Assembly (NCBI GenBank): GCA_033439685.1
Contig: JAUEDM010000004.1
Coordinates: 3,162,001 to 3,226,000 of the forward strand
DNA length: 64,000 nucleotides
From: Apodospora peruviana
Taxonomy: Eukaryota; Ascomycota; Sordariomycetes; Sordariales; Lasiosphaeriaceae
Direction: 5' to 3'
Made by a program: the position numbers and the translations under genes
The notes under the pieces: model-generated
Told to the model about the DNA's origin: nothing
The model's database searches: none
Seen by the model: only the letters and a program-made list of their open reading frames with translations
Shown here: positions 1 to 11,844 of the stretch, one piece after another
How the letters are laid out: each line of letters starts with the position of its first letter
How positions within the stretch are numbered: position 1 is the stretch's first letter

Positions 1-1218
1 TTATACGGAACCGTCCAGGTTGAGGCCGGCGCACTTGAGGAATCAGAGGAATAGTTGAGGGCGTGTCTCGTTGGAGATATAATTGTTGAATATTTAATAT
101 CTGTGTGCGGGATTGCGGTTGTTGATTTTACCAAACGCGTGATGGGTCAGGCAAGGTCGACGAGGCTGTGGTGCATGATGCGTGGACGATAGATACCAGT
201 TGGAGGCTCGAAGATGCGGTGGTAATGATCGACCTTGCTGAATCGCAGCTACGTTTGGTTACATGACCTTTGTTACCACCTACAGTATAAGTCTATAGCG
301 CCATGTCTCAAAGCTCGTATAATAAATCGGTTTATCTAAGACAGATCTTGCATAGACAATGCCATAAAGAGCTTACAACAATCATCACAAAAGGTTACGG
401 CCTCGGACAATGGGGTATTGACGGCCATGTATATCACAATGTCGTTCAACTCGCGGAGTCAATCGGATCTCCCGGCAAACTTGAACAATTGAATTGTTGG
501 CCGGCAGGTTTGGTCCTATTCGACAATGACAACGTCAAATTACGTGTCGGAGGTTGTCGGAAGCGTTAGACCGGATCGGTGTTCTGGAAGGTTCCCGTCG
601 TTGACAAATCGGGCGGTCGGTCGGCCTTGTCCCACTCACTGGCAGCGGGTAGGCTAACCTGTTAGAGCGATGTTGACCCTGAATACCCCACCAAACAGCT
701 TCCCCGGGGTGCTGCTGCAAGTGTAAATCATCATGGAACCCCTTGGGCACTGTGTCACTGGGCTGTGATGCATCTCCCGCTCGTCCTCCTGCATCCATCT
801 TTGCCCATCATCCGTCAAACACCATACACGACACTAATAACTTGCATCCCACAGGTCAGCTAGTCTACTTACACTAGCTACCTTACCTTTCCACCAAGCT
901 CTGCGATTCATACTTGCATATCCAAAACAGCAGCCATTGCGTTTCATTGTATCCAAGTTAGCTACCTTATTACGCATGTGCACCGGACCTGGGCGAGCTC
1001 TGCACTTGTGACGAGACCTCAGCTCGTCACGCACTCGTGCGGCTGGCCGCACGCCCAACCCGAGCTGCTTTGCGACAGATATCTCCTCCTCCAGGTCAGC
1101 CTGGCCGAAGGAATCTGTGCCAGCTTTTCCCAGTTCGCACGGAACTTCAAGCAATCACGACTACCGAACGACCGAGCTTTGAAACCTCTCCTGCCGGAAA
1201 CACTGCAGCAAAGCAGCC
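1..1218. other. Left-edge region, no gene supported
   Basis: No long open frame with family resemblance is visible on either strand. An 88-codon frame at 303-569 has no recognisable domain. The part just left of 1219 is presumably the promoter and 5' UTR of the U-box gene. A gene ending just left of the window cannot be excluded. Confidence 0.5.
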
Positions 1219-2180
1219 ATGGAACGCTCCGCACCACGAGCAATACTCCTCAAGGAGGAAGGCAATCGCCTCTTCAAACAGAACGACTTTGCCGGGGCAG
1301 AGGGTTATTATTCCAAGGCGTACGTTCTTGACCCCCCTCCCCGTTCCGGCTCCGGGAAACCCTCAAGCTAACTCGATTTCCCAGTCTAATCGCCGACCCA
1401 AGCAACCAATCTCTCTACACGAACCGCGCGATGGCCAGACTGAAGATGGGGCTCTGGGAGGGTGTCATTGACGACTGCAGCGCCTGCCTCAAGCTGGACG
1501 CGAACAACATGAAGGCTGTCTACTACCTCTCGCAGGCGCACCTGGCCCTGCGCCACTACGACGACGCGCTCAAGACCGCCCTGCGCGCCCGCCACATTTG
1601 CGTCGAAACCGACGATAAAAATCTCTCGGCGGCAACGGCACAGGTTCTCCAGTGCAAGAAGGAAAGATGGGACGACGCCGAGAAAAAGAGGAAAAGGGAG
1701 ACCTCCGCGCTAGAGGCCGAGGTCGCGGCCATGTTTGAGCGGGAGCGCGACGAGGCGCTCAAGGAAGCGGCCGACATGGATGAGGGGAGCAAGACTGAGA
1801 TAAGAGAAGAGTGGCAGCGCAAGGCCGAGCTCATGACGAAGATATTCGATCAGTCTAGGACGGCGGAGGAGCGCCGGAGAAAGATGCCCGACTGGGCGAT
1901 CGACGACATTACGTTTGAGGTCATGGTGGACCCTGTTATTGTGAGTAACAACATTCTCGCAATGACAAAATGTCAAAATAACTGACACCTACGAACGACG
2001 CAACAGACCAAATCGGGCAAATCCTACGAGCGAGCTTCCATCATGGAACATTTGCGAAGACACCAGACGGATCCGTTGACGAGAGAACCACTGCAAATAA
2101 GCGACTTACGATCTAACCTTGGTTTGAAGCAGGCGTGCGACGAGTTTTTGGAAGAGAATGGCTGGGCGGCGGATTGGTAG
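1219..2180 (+). CDS. TPR/U-box E3 ubiquitin ligase, CHIP (STUB1)-like
   Basis: Predicted co-chaperone ubiquitin ligase: the TPR region would bind Hsp70/Hsp90 C-termini and the U-box would recruit an E2 to ubiquitinate misfolded clients. Exons are 1219-1319, 1385-1940 and 2007-2180; the introns (65 and 66 bp) have GTACGT/CAG and GTGAGT/CAG borders, and the product is 276 aa, close to animal CHIP (about 300). TPR repeats occupy roughly residues 1-115 (KEEGNRLFKQNDFAGAEGYY, then SLYTNRAMARLKMG), a charged coiled coil follows, and the U-box runs from about residue 210 (DITFEVMVDPVITKSGKSYE, then HLRRHQTDPLTREPL). The start is the ATG at 1219, which opens the first TPR. Convergent with the Ras-like gene downstream. 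Family assignment is strong; the chaperone partnership is inferred from the family. Confidence 0.9.
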
Positions 2181-2525
2181 GACAACGCGGAAGCTGCGCT
2201 TACCTTCGCACTCGCCGCAATGCGACCACTCAGTCCCCCCCCTCTTGAATGACCCCCTCCCATCAGCAGCATGATATGTCTTATTTGCATCACAGCGACG
2301 GCGCTTCTGGACGGTATTCCTTCTCTCTTGTCATCTTGGCTTGTTTGCTTGGGGTAATTATGACTGGACAGCACAGGCGGTACCCGTTGCTACAGCAAAA
2401 GAGTGAACGTGTTGACTCTGTTGAGTGTATTGTTCAGGTACAAGCCTTTGCGCTTTGTTGGTCGTTAAAAGACCATTTTAAATCCTTCCCCTTTTTTATG
2501 TTCACGGCGACATGAAATTAACCAG

Positions 2526-2567
<42 letters not shown>

Positions 2568-2686
2568 CTTTTCAGAAACCTACTTATGTGTATATTACCA
2601 GCGTCGCGATAGGAGCTGGGGAGGAAACAGCGAAGAGGAGGAAATACCATCAACGCTGCTGCCTGTCCCAGACGGGTTTCTTTTGT
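2181..2686. other. Convergent intergenic region
   Basis: The 3' flanks of the U-box gene (+) and the Ras-like gene (-) meet here. Apart from the 40-nt T tract listed separately I see nothing. Apparent open frames across it are poly-Phe/poly-Lys readings of that tract. Confidence 0.6.
2528..2567. repeat. Homopolymer tract of about 40 T
   Basis: An uninterrupted T run in the 3' intergenic region, followed by C and TTTT. Length at such tracts is often unreliable in assemblies. Confidence 0.9.
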
Positions 2687-4745
2687 TCAAGAGACGGTTG
2701 CCACGACATGTGGCGCTGTCAACACGGCCAGGTCGTTTTGGGTTGGCGACTTCCTTGCTGTGAAGAAGACCTTTAGTCTTTCCATTACACTTCCTCGCCT
2801 CCGAGGCGTCGGCCGTGCTGGTGTTGTGCCAGGAGCAGCATCGTCCTCCGCGCTCATGGTGACTGCCTCATCTCTCTCCGGATTGGCTGTCCTTTGTGCT
2901 TCTGGTTCCTTTCTCGAAAGAGCTTTCTTTTTCTTCCTCCCTCTTGCTTCAATACCCCTCAACATATCCACCTCATTTTGCTCATGATCATGATCATGAT
3001 GGTAGCACTGGCCATTATCCCCCCGAACAGCCCCGATATCATGGTCTGCTTCCTCGCCCATCTCCCGCAGCACCGCCCTCACAATCGCCCGAAATGCCTC
3101 CTCTACGTTCTCGCCCGTCTTGGCGCTTGTTTCGCAAAACGGAACGTTGAGCAGCAGCGCGCGGGCCAGAAGTTCCCCTTCGAGTTTGGATACTTGTCGT
3201 TTTGTTGGTACCGGTGGCGGTGGCAGTGGTGGTGGTGGTGGTGGTGGTGGTGGTGCTGCTGTTGTGTCGCTTCCTTTATCGTTGTCGTTGTCGTCGCCCC
3301 CACAGGTCTCCTTTTCGGTTGCTGCTCCTGCCGTCACGGCGATGTTGATAGCCAGCGTGCGATCATCCTCCTCCTGCTGGACAGAGACAACTCCTCCTGC
3401 CGAAGAATTCATCTCAATCCACCGCTCGATCCGCATGGCATCATCACTTCTTCTCGATAGTGGCGCTTTCGCTTGCTGCTGCTGCATGTGCTCTTCTGGT
3501 ACGAGATTGAGCGACATTCGCCCGGGCCCGGGAACAGCAGACATCCTTCCTCCGTCAGAAAACACCGACCGCCTAATTCCGTCGGCGGCAGCGGACGCCA
3601 TGCTGTTTCTTTCCACTGGGACATCGCGTCCCCTCCGGCGAAGACTCCTCCTGCCTACAGGTAAACTGTGGACTGACCTCGGACTGCTGAGCGGCGGGCT
3701 GGTGTCGGGTAAGTCGAACACGCGACTTTCGCGGTACAGAGGGTGAACGAGGCTGCGCTCCTCAACGTCGGCTTCCTGGAGGACGGCTTCCTTTTCGAGC
3801 AGATGGTGTTGCTCCCAGCTGAAGTAGTCTTCTTCTTCTTCGTCGTCAAAGTCGCTCTTGTTGCCGATTAGTGCGACGACGGTCTCTCCTGTTCCTGTCT
3901 CGGTGTCGCGGCTGGGTGAATGATGTTGACTACCGCTGGCGAAAATACCTAGGCTACGGCTCTTGCGGAGGGCTCTCCCGCCAGTGCCACCGCCGCCCCG
4001 AGTTCTTCTTGGTCTCAGTCTCCATTTGTCTTTGTGTCTCTTGCTGTTGTTGCGCAGCAGGAGCGGGATCTCGGCGTGCAGGTCGGGGATGGCGGCGAAT
4101 GAGTCGCGGTTCCCGACGTCGTAGACCAGAAGGACGGCATCGTATTCCCCTCTTGCGAGCAGTTGCCTGCGCCGGACTTTTGGGTTTTGCAGAGCTGGGT
4201 AGTTGGTTACCTCGACGAGGTAGTGTTGGTAGCAGCCGGGACATGTCTGGAGTTGTCGTTGTCGGTGAGCAGCAGTCATTGGTGGTGATGCGGTGTCAAC
4301 GCCAAGTATTGTGTGATCATCTTCGTCGTCGTCGTGCTCGTGCTGGTGCTCAGATCCTAGGTTAGAAAATGTACTTGACGCTGAGCGTGGTCTGCGGCGT
4401 GTTATCTCAAGAGACCTGCGCTGCTCAAGGCCGTGTGCTGTGTCCAGCGGTCGCGTCAGGGGTTCTTCGGGCTCGTTCACTCTGGAAGAGGAATATGGGG
4501 ATAACCTGAGGAATCGCCTGCTGTTGAGTGTTAGGTTTGGGTCGTACAGCGGCGGGTACCTCAGTGTGGCGAACTGCTTGCTATCAGTATCCATGGCACC
4601 TGAGCTAAGTACCTAGACAACTTGGGCTTGAGGAACTTACTCTGGACTCGAGGCAATTCTTCCCAACCCCCGGGACCCCGAGGACGAGGATCCTGATGAT
4701 GGCTAGCTCCTTGTCTCTTCTCCCAATCTGGTCATGGTGTCCCAT
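2687..4745 (-). CDS. Atypical Ras-like protein with long insertions and degenerate GTPase motifs
   Basis: Two exons, 4641-4745 and 2687-4573, give a 663-aa protein. The 67-bp intron (GTAAGT...CAG) was placed because joining GVGKNCLESR to FATLRYPPLYDP restores a Ras-type P-loop running into the switch I region; the ATG at 4594 lies inside this intron. G1 is G-V-P-G-V-G-K-N (residues 23-30), with Asn where Ras has Mg-binding Ser17. No DxxG (G3) is found where expected: the strand after CYQHYLVEV continues as TNYPALQNP. NKSD (G4) is at about 273-276. G5, ETSAK, is at about 516-520, after an insertion of about 240 residues rich in acidic and Arg/Ser stretches and a run of prolines. The C-terminus has no CaaX cysteine. 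Membership of the Ras superfamily is clear; nucleotide binding and role are unknown. It may be a scaffold or pseudo-GTPase. Confidence 0.85.
3212..3256. repeat. GGT-rich trinucleotide tract inside the Ras-like gene
   Basis: Near-perfect GGT repeats read on the minus strand as a polyproline stretch (about ten Pro, then L-PPPP-V-P) just before the G5 block of the Ras-like protein. Coding microsatellite, probably length-variable. Confidence 0.8.
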
Positions 4746-6183
4746 CTTTTGTACAGCCTCCTAGATTGATTTCTGTGTTGTATGACGCTGCCACATTAAA
4801 GGTCTTGCTTGACTACCCGAGTACCCAGAAACAAAGACATATAACCCGAGGAAGGGAAGGACGTTCAACCGGTGCCACCCAACCAAACATCAACCAGTCT
4901 TGAGATGCGCTGGCGCAAAACGGCAGTGAACCAAACAACGGGGGACAAGAACAATAAAAGGGCAAGCAATGTCCTGAGCATTGGCACGGCGGCGACGGCA
5001 CCAGCTAGGCCGCTACCGCTACCGCTGCTGCTGTCCATCATCCTCATCAACGCGGAACCATGTTGCATGAACGGTGGCGGGATCATCGTAATCGCTTGCG
5101 GTATGCCTCTTTAGTCAAGACAGACGGGGTTGTGTAGACCACCCTCCTCGTTTGGTGATATCCGGGATCGACTCTGTTGTTTGTGTTATCTCTCTTTAGC
5201 AAGATCCTGTTCTGTCGCCTGCTTCGCAACGCTGTGTTCGATTGGGCGCAAACCAAAATACTTTGATAATGTGTTGGGAAAGGATAAGCTGAGATGTCAA
5301 GTTAAGCAATCCCCGATACGTATTTTCCTTGAGCCTCCCGGGTGAAAGCTCCCGTAAGCTTTGTGTCGGTATTGTTTTATCTTGAGTTCACAGAAGCGGC
5401 TTATTCGTGATGGTGTCAATTCTCAATAATGCCGTCATTTTATCCATCATGAGCTAAGTCTGGGGAAGACACACAGGCTCGGTAACAGAACTCAGGCTAA
5501 TATGACAAGCTGTGCACAGTTTGCCAGCAGATCATGTGTGATAGAAGCCCATCCCTGATATAGATAAGGTAGTCACGGAGCTTGGTTCAGTGGGTAGTCG
5601 AGCTTGGTGGACTGCTTCAGGGGTTTCGTCCAAGAGATCTTTGATTCTAAGTTGGTGTTTGTAAGGATGCAAGCCGCCTTCAAGGACTAGACCTGGATGT
5701 AATTCATAGATAGTAATTGCAATTATTACTCAGTATATTCCGTAACAGCCACCGATGCAATTATCAACCCCAGTGTATATATGTATCTACCCACGGTACC
5801 CAAAAAAAGAGATGCTATAATTGTATACGCAATAATCAAGGAAAGAGACCATGCTATCCGGTTGAAACCAGCAGAAAAACAAAAACACCGCCCCAAATGC
5901 TAACTTCATGTTTCGTTTATCCCCATTTTCCCAAGACAAGTACGTGTATGTATCCCTGAAGCGTGCGATACGGTGTGGTGAGTGGTATTGTACAAGAAGA
6001 GTTAGACATATATATAAGGTTAGGTAACGATGAGGTATGTCGGTTCACAGTATCCAATTCATTTCATCCTTTCGCACAAACAAACCCAGAACAAAACTCG
6101 CTAACCCAAGATACATAAAGGACTGTTCATTATCGTGTTCGTCTTTTCGTCAAACGGAAGGAAAGGTCAGGCAGGCTGGAATC
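4746..6183. other. Intergenic: Ras-like promoter and NIPA-like 3' flank
   Basis: About 1.4 kb. The left part should hold the promoter of the Ras-like gene (transcribed leftward); the right part is the 3' flank of the NIPA-like gene. Open frames here are short and lack recognisable domains. No RNA gene or repeat was recognised. Confidence 0.5.
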
Positions 6184-8519
6184 CTATATGAAAGCACCAC
6201 CGTTTCCCCCAGAAGGAGGCGAATACCGATGTGCCGGCGGCGGTGGCGGCGGAGACGAGCCGCTCCGTTGTCCACGGCTCCCGCTCCGGCTCCTTGGTGG
6301 GTCCCTCTGTTGTCTCGGCTGCTGGTAGGTGGTGACATCTTCCTCTTCGTGTACATCCTTCTCATTGCTTCCCCTCCTGGGCGGACTGTGCGTGATACTC
6401 GGACCGTACCGCGACTGCTTCTCGTCTGTATATGCATCTACATCTTCATCTTCGTCGTAGTCCTCGTCGTACGTGTCGTACCGCTGCAGCGCCGGCATCG
6501 ACTGCGAGTTGCGCGAGTCGCCCTGCACAAGCCCCAGCCTTTCTTCTTCACTCACGTCCTTCAGATGCGGGTTAGAAAACCCGCGCGACGAAAATGGCCT
6601 GCTGCCGCCAGTGCCGGGTCTTTGGCTAGACTCTGCATGAGCTCCGTCGCTCCCGTGACCGCCGTGAGCCTGGTGCCGTTTAAAGACGTTCTGGAACGAA
6701 AACTGCCGCCTCGCCGAGTGCGGTGGTGGAGTGGGCGGCTTATGCGTGCTGACCCCGTCGCCTCCATCGGCAGCCGCATATCGGTGATCACCGCCGAACT
6801 GTACGCGCCGCGACGAGCTGGAGCCGCTAGCTCCGCTGCCCTGCCTACGGGCGGAGCTCGGCCGTGGTCGGCCGTAGGCTGCTTGTCCGGAAGCTCCATA
6901 ATAAGGGGTCGGTTCATCGCCTGCTTTCTGAGTGGGTACCGTTATTTCGGTGAGCTGCACAGGATGCATCGGGCTCTGGACCTTGGCCGCTGCCACGTCA
7001 GACCCGCCGGCGCGGAAGTCCGGGTGGCCCGGCAAAAGCACGCTGCGAGCCCGGTTGCGAATCGTGCCGACGATGCTAGAGAGAGCCGGTGACGCTGGCC
7101 TATTTGCCTCGGCGAGTTCTTCTTCTGTCGGGAAGTGCGACCACCCGAGTGGCGGATGCGGAGTGGGAGGTGAAAGCGTGAAGGGGGCAGGCGAAGTCGC
7201 AGATCTCAACCTCTGGCTCCCCAGCGTCGTTCTCCTCCGCCTTAGCCCGTCCCACTCGAACTCGGCCACGCCGTTCTCGTTGACGGGCTCAAGCGTTTCC
7301 CTGGCTCTTTCTTCGTGCAACCGTTCTAATTCCTTCATTTCCATCTTCGGTCTCGCGGACGAGAGCCTCCTGATGATCGCTGCAGTGCCTCGAATAGCGT
7401 CTGCCTTTGGCTCCGTTTCGGGCTGCTCCTGCTCGGCGATCGTTTGGATCTGGTCCAGGTCTCCAGCGAGGACCGCGGCATCTGGGACATCCTTGGCGGA
7501 TTTCGACAGCTGTAATAAGACCACGCCGGAGCAAATCGTCAAGAAGCCCATGACCACCGTGATGATAGACAGTGCAGTCCCCTTGAACCCCTGGAACAGA
7601 ATGGCCGACGTAATAATAGTGGTGCTGGTAAAGTAGACGTAGTATGTTGGTGTCACCATGGCGGCGTTGAACAAGTTCAGTGCTTTCTACAGTGCTGTCA
7701 GCATAGGTCCAGACGGCCCGCAGGGAAGTTCACAGCTAGACTTACGTTTAGAAAGATGATTTCAGTCAACAGTGTCGAGATGAAGAAGACCAAGACGACG
7801 TAAAGGAACCACTGATTGAACTGCGGCTTGCCCTGCGCCTGGGCAATCACCGCAGCTCCCAGACCCTGGGTCGCAACGACGCTCAAGCCGCCGGTCCAGC
7901 TGCATATCGAGATATACACCAGCATGTTCTTCTTGCCCCATTTCGGGCCCGCCCAAAAGGCGCCGATAACTGACCCGATAACAATAAGACCGGTGTAGGT
8001 AAGGAAGCCCGGCGTGACGACGTAGGCCTGCATCTGCTGGATGTCGGCGATGGAGGACTCCTGGGGCGCATTCAACACAATAACGACGGAGCCGATGATA
8101 CACAGGAAACACGAGACCTTGCCGATCATACTCAGCCGCTCCTTGAGGAATATCGCCGACAGAATGGTCGTGATGACGACGGAGAGCGCGCCCAGTGGGG
8201 TGACGAGGATGGCGTCGGTGAAGGCGTACGCCACGACATTGAGCCCCTCGCCCAAGATCATCAACGTCATGCCACCCCACCAGTAGAGGTTCTTGAGATA
8301 TCCGTACCCTTCTCCCGCGACCTCATTGTACTTCTCGTTGGCCTTGAGGAGGCCCATCTTTTTTAGCACGAAGGAGGTGCCGATAAACAGGCCGGAGCCG
8401 ACGGCGAGGCAGATGCCGATGATCTTGAAGCTCGGCGGCCGGTTCGCCGAGTTAGTCGTGCCGCCCGCGCGGTCGTAGAGCTGGTGCCCGGCATACAGAA
8501 TCTCGGCGGCTTGGTCCAT
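6184..8519 (-). CDS. NIPA-type magnesium transporter (DUF803 family) with long cytosolic tail
   Basis: Predicted membrane Mg2+ transporter of the NIPA/DUF803 family (drug/metabolite transporter fold). Exons 7746-8519 and 6184-7686 join across a 59-bp intron (GTAAGT...TAG) inside a conserved membrane segment (TEIIFLN | KALNLFNAAM), giving 758 aa. About nine hydrophobic segments occupy residues 30-340, including IGICLAVGSGLFIGTSFVLK, VTPLGALSVVITTILSAIFL and the family-typical ATQGLGAAVIAQAQG. The remaining roughly 400 residues form a polar, low-complexity C-terminal tail rich in Arg, Ser, Gly and Pro, ending GGNGGAFI. Such tails are common in fungal members, while animal NIPA proteins are about 330-400 aa. 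The start is the first ATG at 8519. Family assignment is firm; ion specificity is taken from animal homologues. Confidence 0.92.
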
Positions 8520-11500
8520 GATGGCTGTTGCGCCGGGGAGCGCGCACGACGACTAGGTCGTCGTCGCTTGTGCGGCGGGATTCAGGACTATCGAAGGCAA
8601 GCTGCTTAGACAGGCTTGTGTGCTCGCTGTTCGGTAGTCGTCGTAGTAGTTGGTGGTGGTGCTCGCGGCGTGTTCAATCGTCGCCGTCTCGTGGATGGGT
8701 GTTCGTGGAGAACTGCGGTTGCTATGGGCCAAAAAGTAGCAAACATGTACTGTTGATGTCTGTTTCCGGCGATTGGGGGAGGTTCAGCTGGTTTGCTCGA
8801 TGGAGGATGGAGCAAATGGGTACTCGAGTGGAGCGTTTCTGTTCTAGCCCAGGCCTTTTCTCTGTCCCAAGCTGTTTGGCCTGTGGGCTGGGGCTAGTGA
8901 AGCGTCGACAGTCTGTCTTGAGACGAGGATCCGGAGAAGCTGCAGGGCGGTGTTTGTGCCTGCGATGTCGAGCGTCGATAGGTACGGATACGATTCAAGG
9001 AACGCCGCACTCGAACGGTAATGAAATACCTACTGGCCCAACGTCTAATCGACCGTCACAAGGTTGAATTGTGCTTCCAGGCCAGCGCTCGATCGATGGC
9101 AACCTGGAGCCCAAGGGGGCTTTGGTTGAGACGTTTATTGTGCGAGGGACAGGGTCTCCAGGGTCGCCCAATTAGGCAAGTTGGATGCTACGGTTGCTGG
9201 CGCGATGACAGCCGAAATGTGGATTTCTCCACCAAAACAAACCAGGGAAGAGATAATATTCGAAAGGAAATAACGATACAAAATCCTAGTCGTGAAATAT
9301 TCGAAATCCAAGAAAGAAGAAGAAACAGCAGAAAAGGTTATGGAGGGCGGGAGAACCTGCACCTAGTTGAATGTTGGGACTTCTTTCTGGCAGGATGCAC
9401 CCTCTCTGCAGAGTGCAGACACGAAGCAGGTGAACAGACAATGGGTTCTTACGTAGGTAGTGTCGGTAACGTAAGGTAGATAGCGGGTCGGCGCCCCGAG
9501 CTGCAAGTTGACGGTGGTGGTGGTCTGGCCCAGAACCCTAAAATCTACCTCCAGGATATCCGTACCTGGTAACTTCCATCCTGATGGAACAAGACAACTT
9601 TTGGCCCTGTTGCCTATCTAAACATTCTAAAGTAAGAATAACCCTCTCCGTCTATTCCGTACTTCTATAACCCATATTCACCTTTACTACTAGGTCTAGT
9701 AGAAAACGACCTGCCATGTTTTCTAGTAATGGCCTTAAAAACATCCCAACAGGCAAGGGAAGGAGGAGCCGAGAGGATGGCCCGGCGAACAAAGAACAGG
9801 CTCAACGTTTCAAGGCTGGATTTCTGGAACTGCAGGGGGCGCTTGACCCTTCCCCCCCCCAGCCACTCGACCCCACACCCACCACACCCCCACCACAGCA
9901 GTCCACCACTCACTCCTCTTGCGCCATCAAACAGTCGACCTGTCGCTGTGCGTCGATGGCTTCACGAGCTCTCAGCTGAAATGCACTGCGGCTGGCCCAC
10001 TGCATACGAACGGGAATTTCCCAACAAAGATATGTCCGTTTTTCGTGCTCGTGTACACCTATGCTCATTGTTCCTCTTCCCAAGCCTCTTCCTACCCCCA
10101 GACCGATGCCACAGTACGAATGACGCTGGTAACTGAATGCCGGCCGACTTGCTCACTCACCACTCTCAGTGAAGCCTTAACAGTGATGTCAACTCACCTC
10201 AGAAACTGCGCAAACGTCGTGCTTTGATAGGTTAGTGGCGTTCCATCCTGCAACCCGATAAGGAGTTTGACGGGCCAAATGGGTGTGTGTGGTGGTTGTG
10301 GTTTGGAGGTGGCCAAGTTTTTTTCCTCCTTCGAGCGGGAGAGGGTTCGCCAAACATCCCGGGCTTTTTTGGCGCCCAGGGGGTGGGTGCGGCTTTGAAG
10401 ACCCTGAATGGGGAAATCCAGCGCAGAGATCCTGGTCCAGAGCAACCACTGCACCAGGACTTGCGATCCAGCATGGCAACCATTGCGCGCATTTCACCAG
10501 CGACAGCATGCCAGCGAATGATTTCGATTTAACCTTCTGCCGCAAACAATGGATATTCACCCGTCCCATTCCTTATTTAACATTTAGTGATATTGTACTT
10601 TGAAATTGTCGTCGCCGCTCTATTCTTGGGTCGCGATCGCCCACGTCTAAAACGGGAAGGACAAGTCCATACCGGTGCGGTCTTTCTGCGACGAGGTGTG
10701 TGGCAGGATCACCCAGGTTTCGTCATGTCGTGATTGGGTCGTGCCCGTCTTGCAAGTCGGTGGCCATCTGGTCAGAGTCCGGCTGCTTGGTACACTTTAA
10801 CACACGGCTAAACTGGCTGCAAGTCATCAACCGATTGATCTGACGGCCAACAAGTCTCGGGTATTGGTCACAGCGTTTGTTGTATCACAACTTGCGCATG
10901 TGCATTTTCTTATTCTCCTCTCTCTTCTTGTGACGATTTGATATCTTAATGTGGATTGGTGGTGTGTGTTGACTCTGGGTCGGCGGCGCTACAAGAAACA
11001 CCCAGCTCAGCGGCAACCCTCATCGTCGGGACGGATATATCAGAAGCGCGGTCTTAAGACTGCGACTGACGGCAGCAGCGATTCATAATTGACACAGTAC
11101 ATCCATACCTGATTTCCTCAACACCCTCCCTCATCACGGCGAACCGTGGATTGATCCTCCAGCAACCTGGCAGCTGGTCAGCCTGAAGTTCTAGCCAAAT
11201 CAAACACCCGGGAACTCGTTGCGGCGCAATAATACCTGGGCAAGATCGTACGCCAAGATCCAGGAACGACGATCTTGAACCAGGCTTTGTTCGGGGAAAA
11301 GCAAACGTCATCATCGACCTGCCGTGTGTCCTTACACGTGTAATAAGGGATGCACATCACATCAGCCAAGACTGCTATACCCCTGCCCACGTGTCGGCAA
11401 GACTCCCACGTCGCCGTTGCCTGCGGATTGACGACGATTTGTTGCAATGGTCGAAAACAATGGTCGAAAAGGGGGTGGCAAATTTACGATTGATGGATTA

Positions 11501-11844
11501 TGATAAACACAAATATTTTCTCTCATCTCATCCTCAGGAAGCATGCTAGTTGTCACTACTTCCTACATTAGTGTCGCAGCAGACGTGAACGGTACGCACA
11601 CGCACGCACTTTACTGTAGCGTCGTGACGAATGACCAGTGGCGCAGCCCAGGAACACTTGACAGTGGCAAGGCTACACTGCCTCTGACTTGCCCCCCTAT
11701 TCAAGAGCATGTTTTAGACGGGATGAAGAAAACATGCAATGTGCTAGACAAATTCATCCTCACCAAAATACCTGGACAAAGCCGATCTGACAACAATCAA
11801 CTTGACAAATCCCCTTTAATCCTGCTGCCAAACCTCGTGACAGC
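8520..11844. other. 3.3-kb region with no supported gene
   Basis: The left end is the promoter of the NIPA-like gene and the right end is the 3' flank of the short-chain dehydrogenase. Several overlapping short frames (for example 9729-10136 and 10189-10569) use low-complexity or His/Pro-rich sequence and match no family I know. A small species-specific or non-coding gene remains possible. No transposon ORF is visible. Confidence 0.45.

Noticed and set aside
303..569. 88-codon frame near the left edge
   Set aside because: No domain, promoter or splice support.
2465..2763. Frames with poly-Phe or poly-Lys
   Set aside because: Readings of the 40-T homopolymer.
4592..4594. ATG as start of the Ras-like protein
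   Set aside because: It lies in an intron; using it drops the P-loop that exon 4641-4745 supplies.
6037..7092. 351-codon plus-strand frame
   Set aside because: Antisense to the low-complexity tail of the NIPA-like transporter; Arg-rich with no domain.
9716..10603. Several overlapping short frames
   Set aside because: Low complexity, contradictory frames, no family resemblance.
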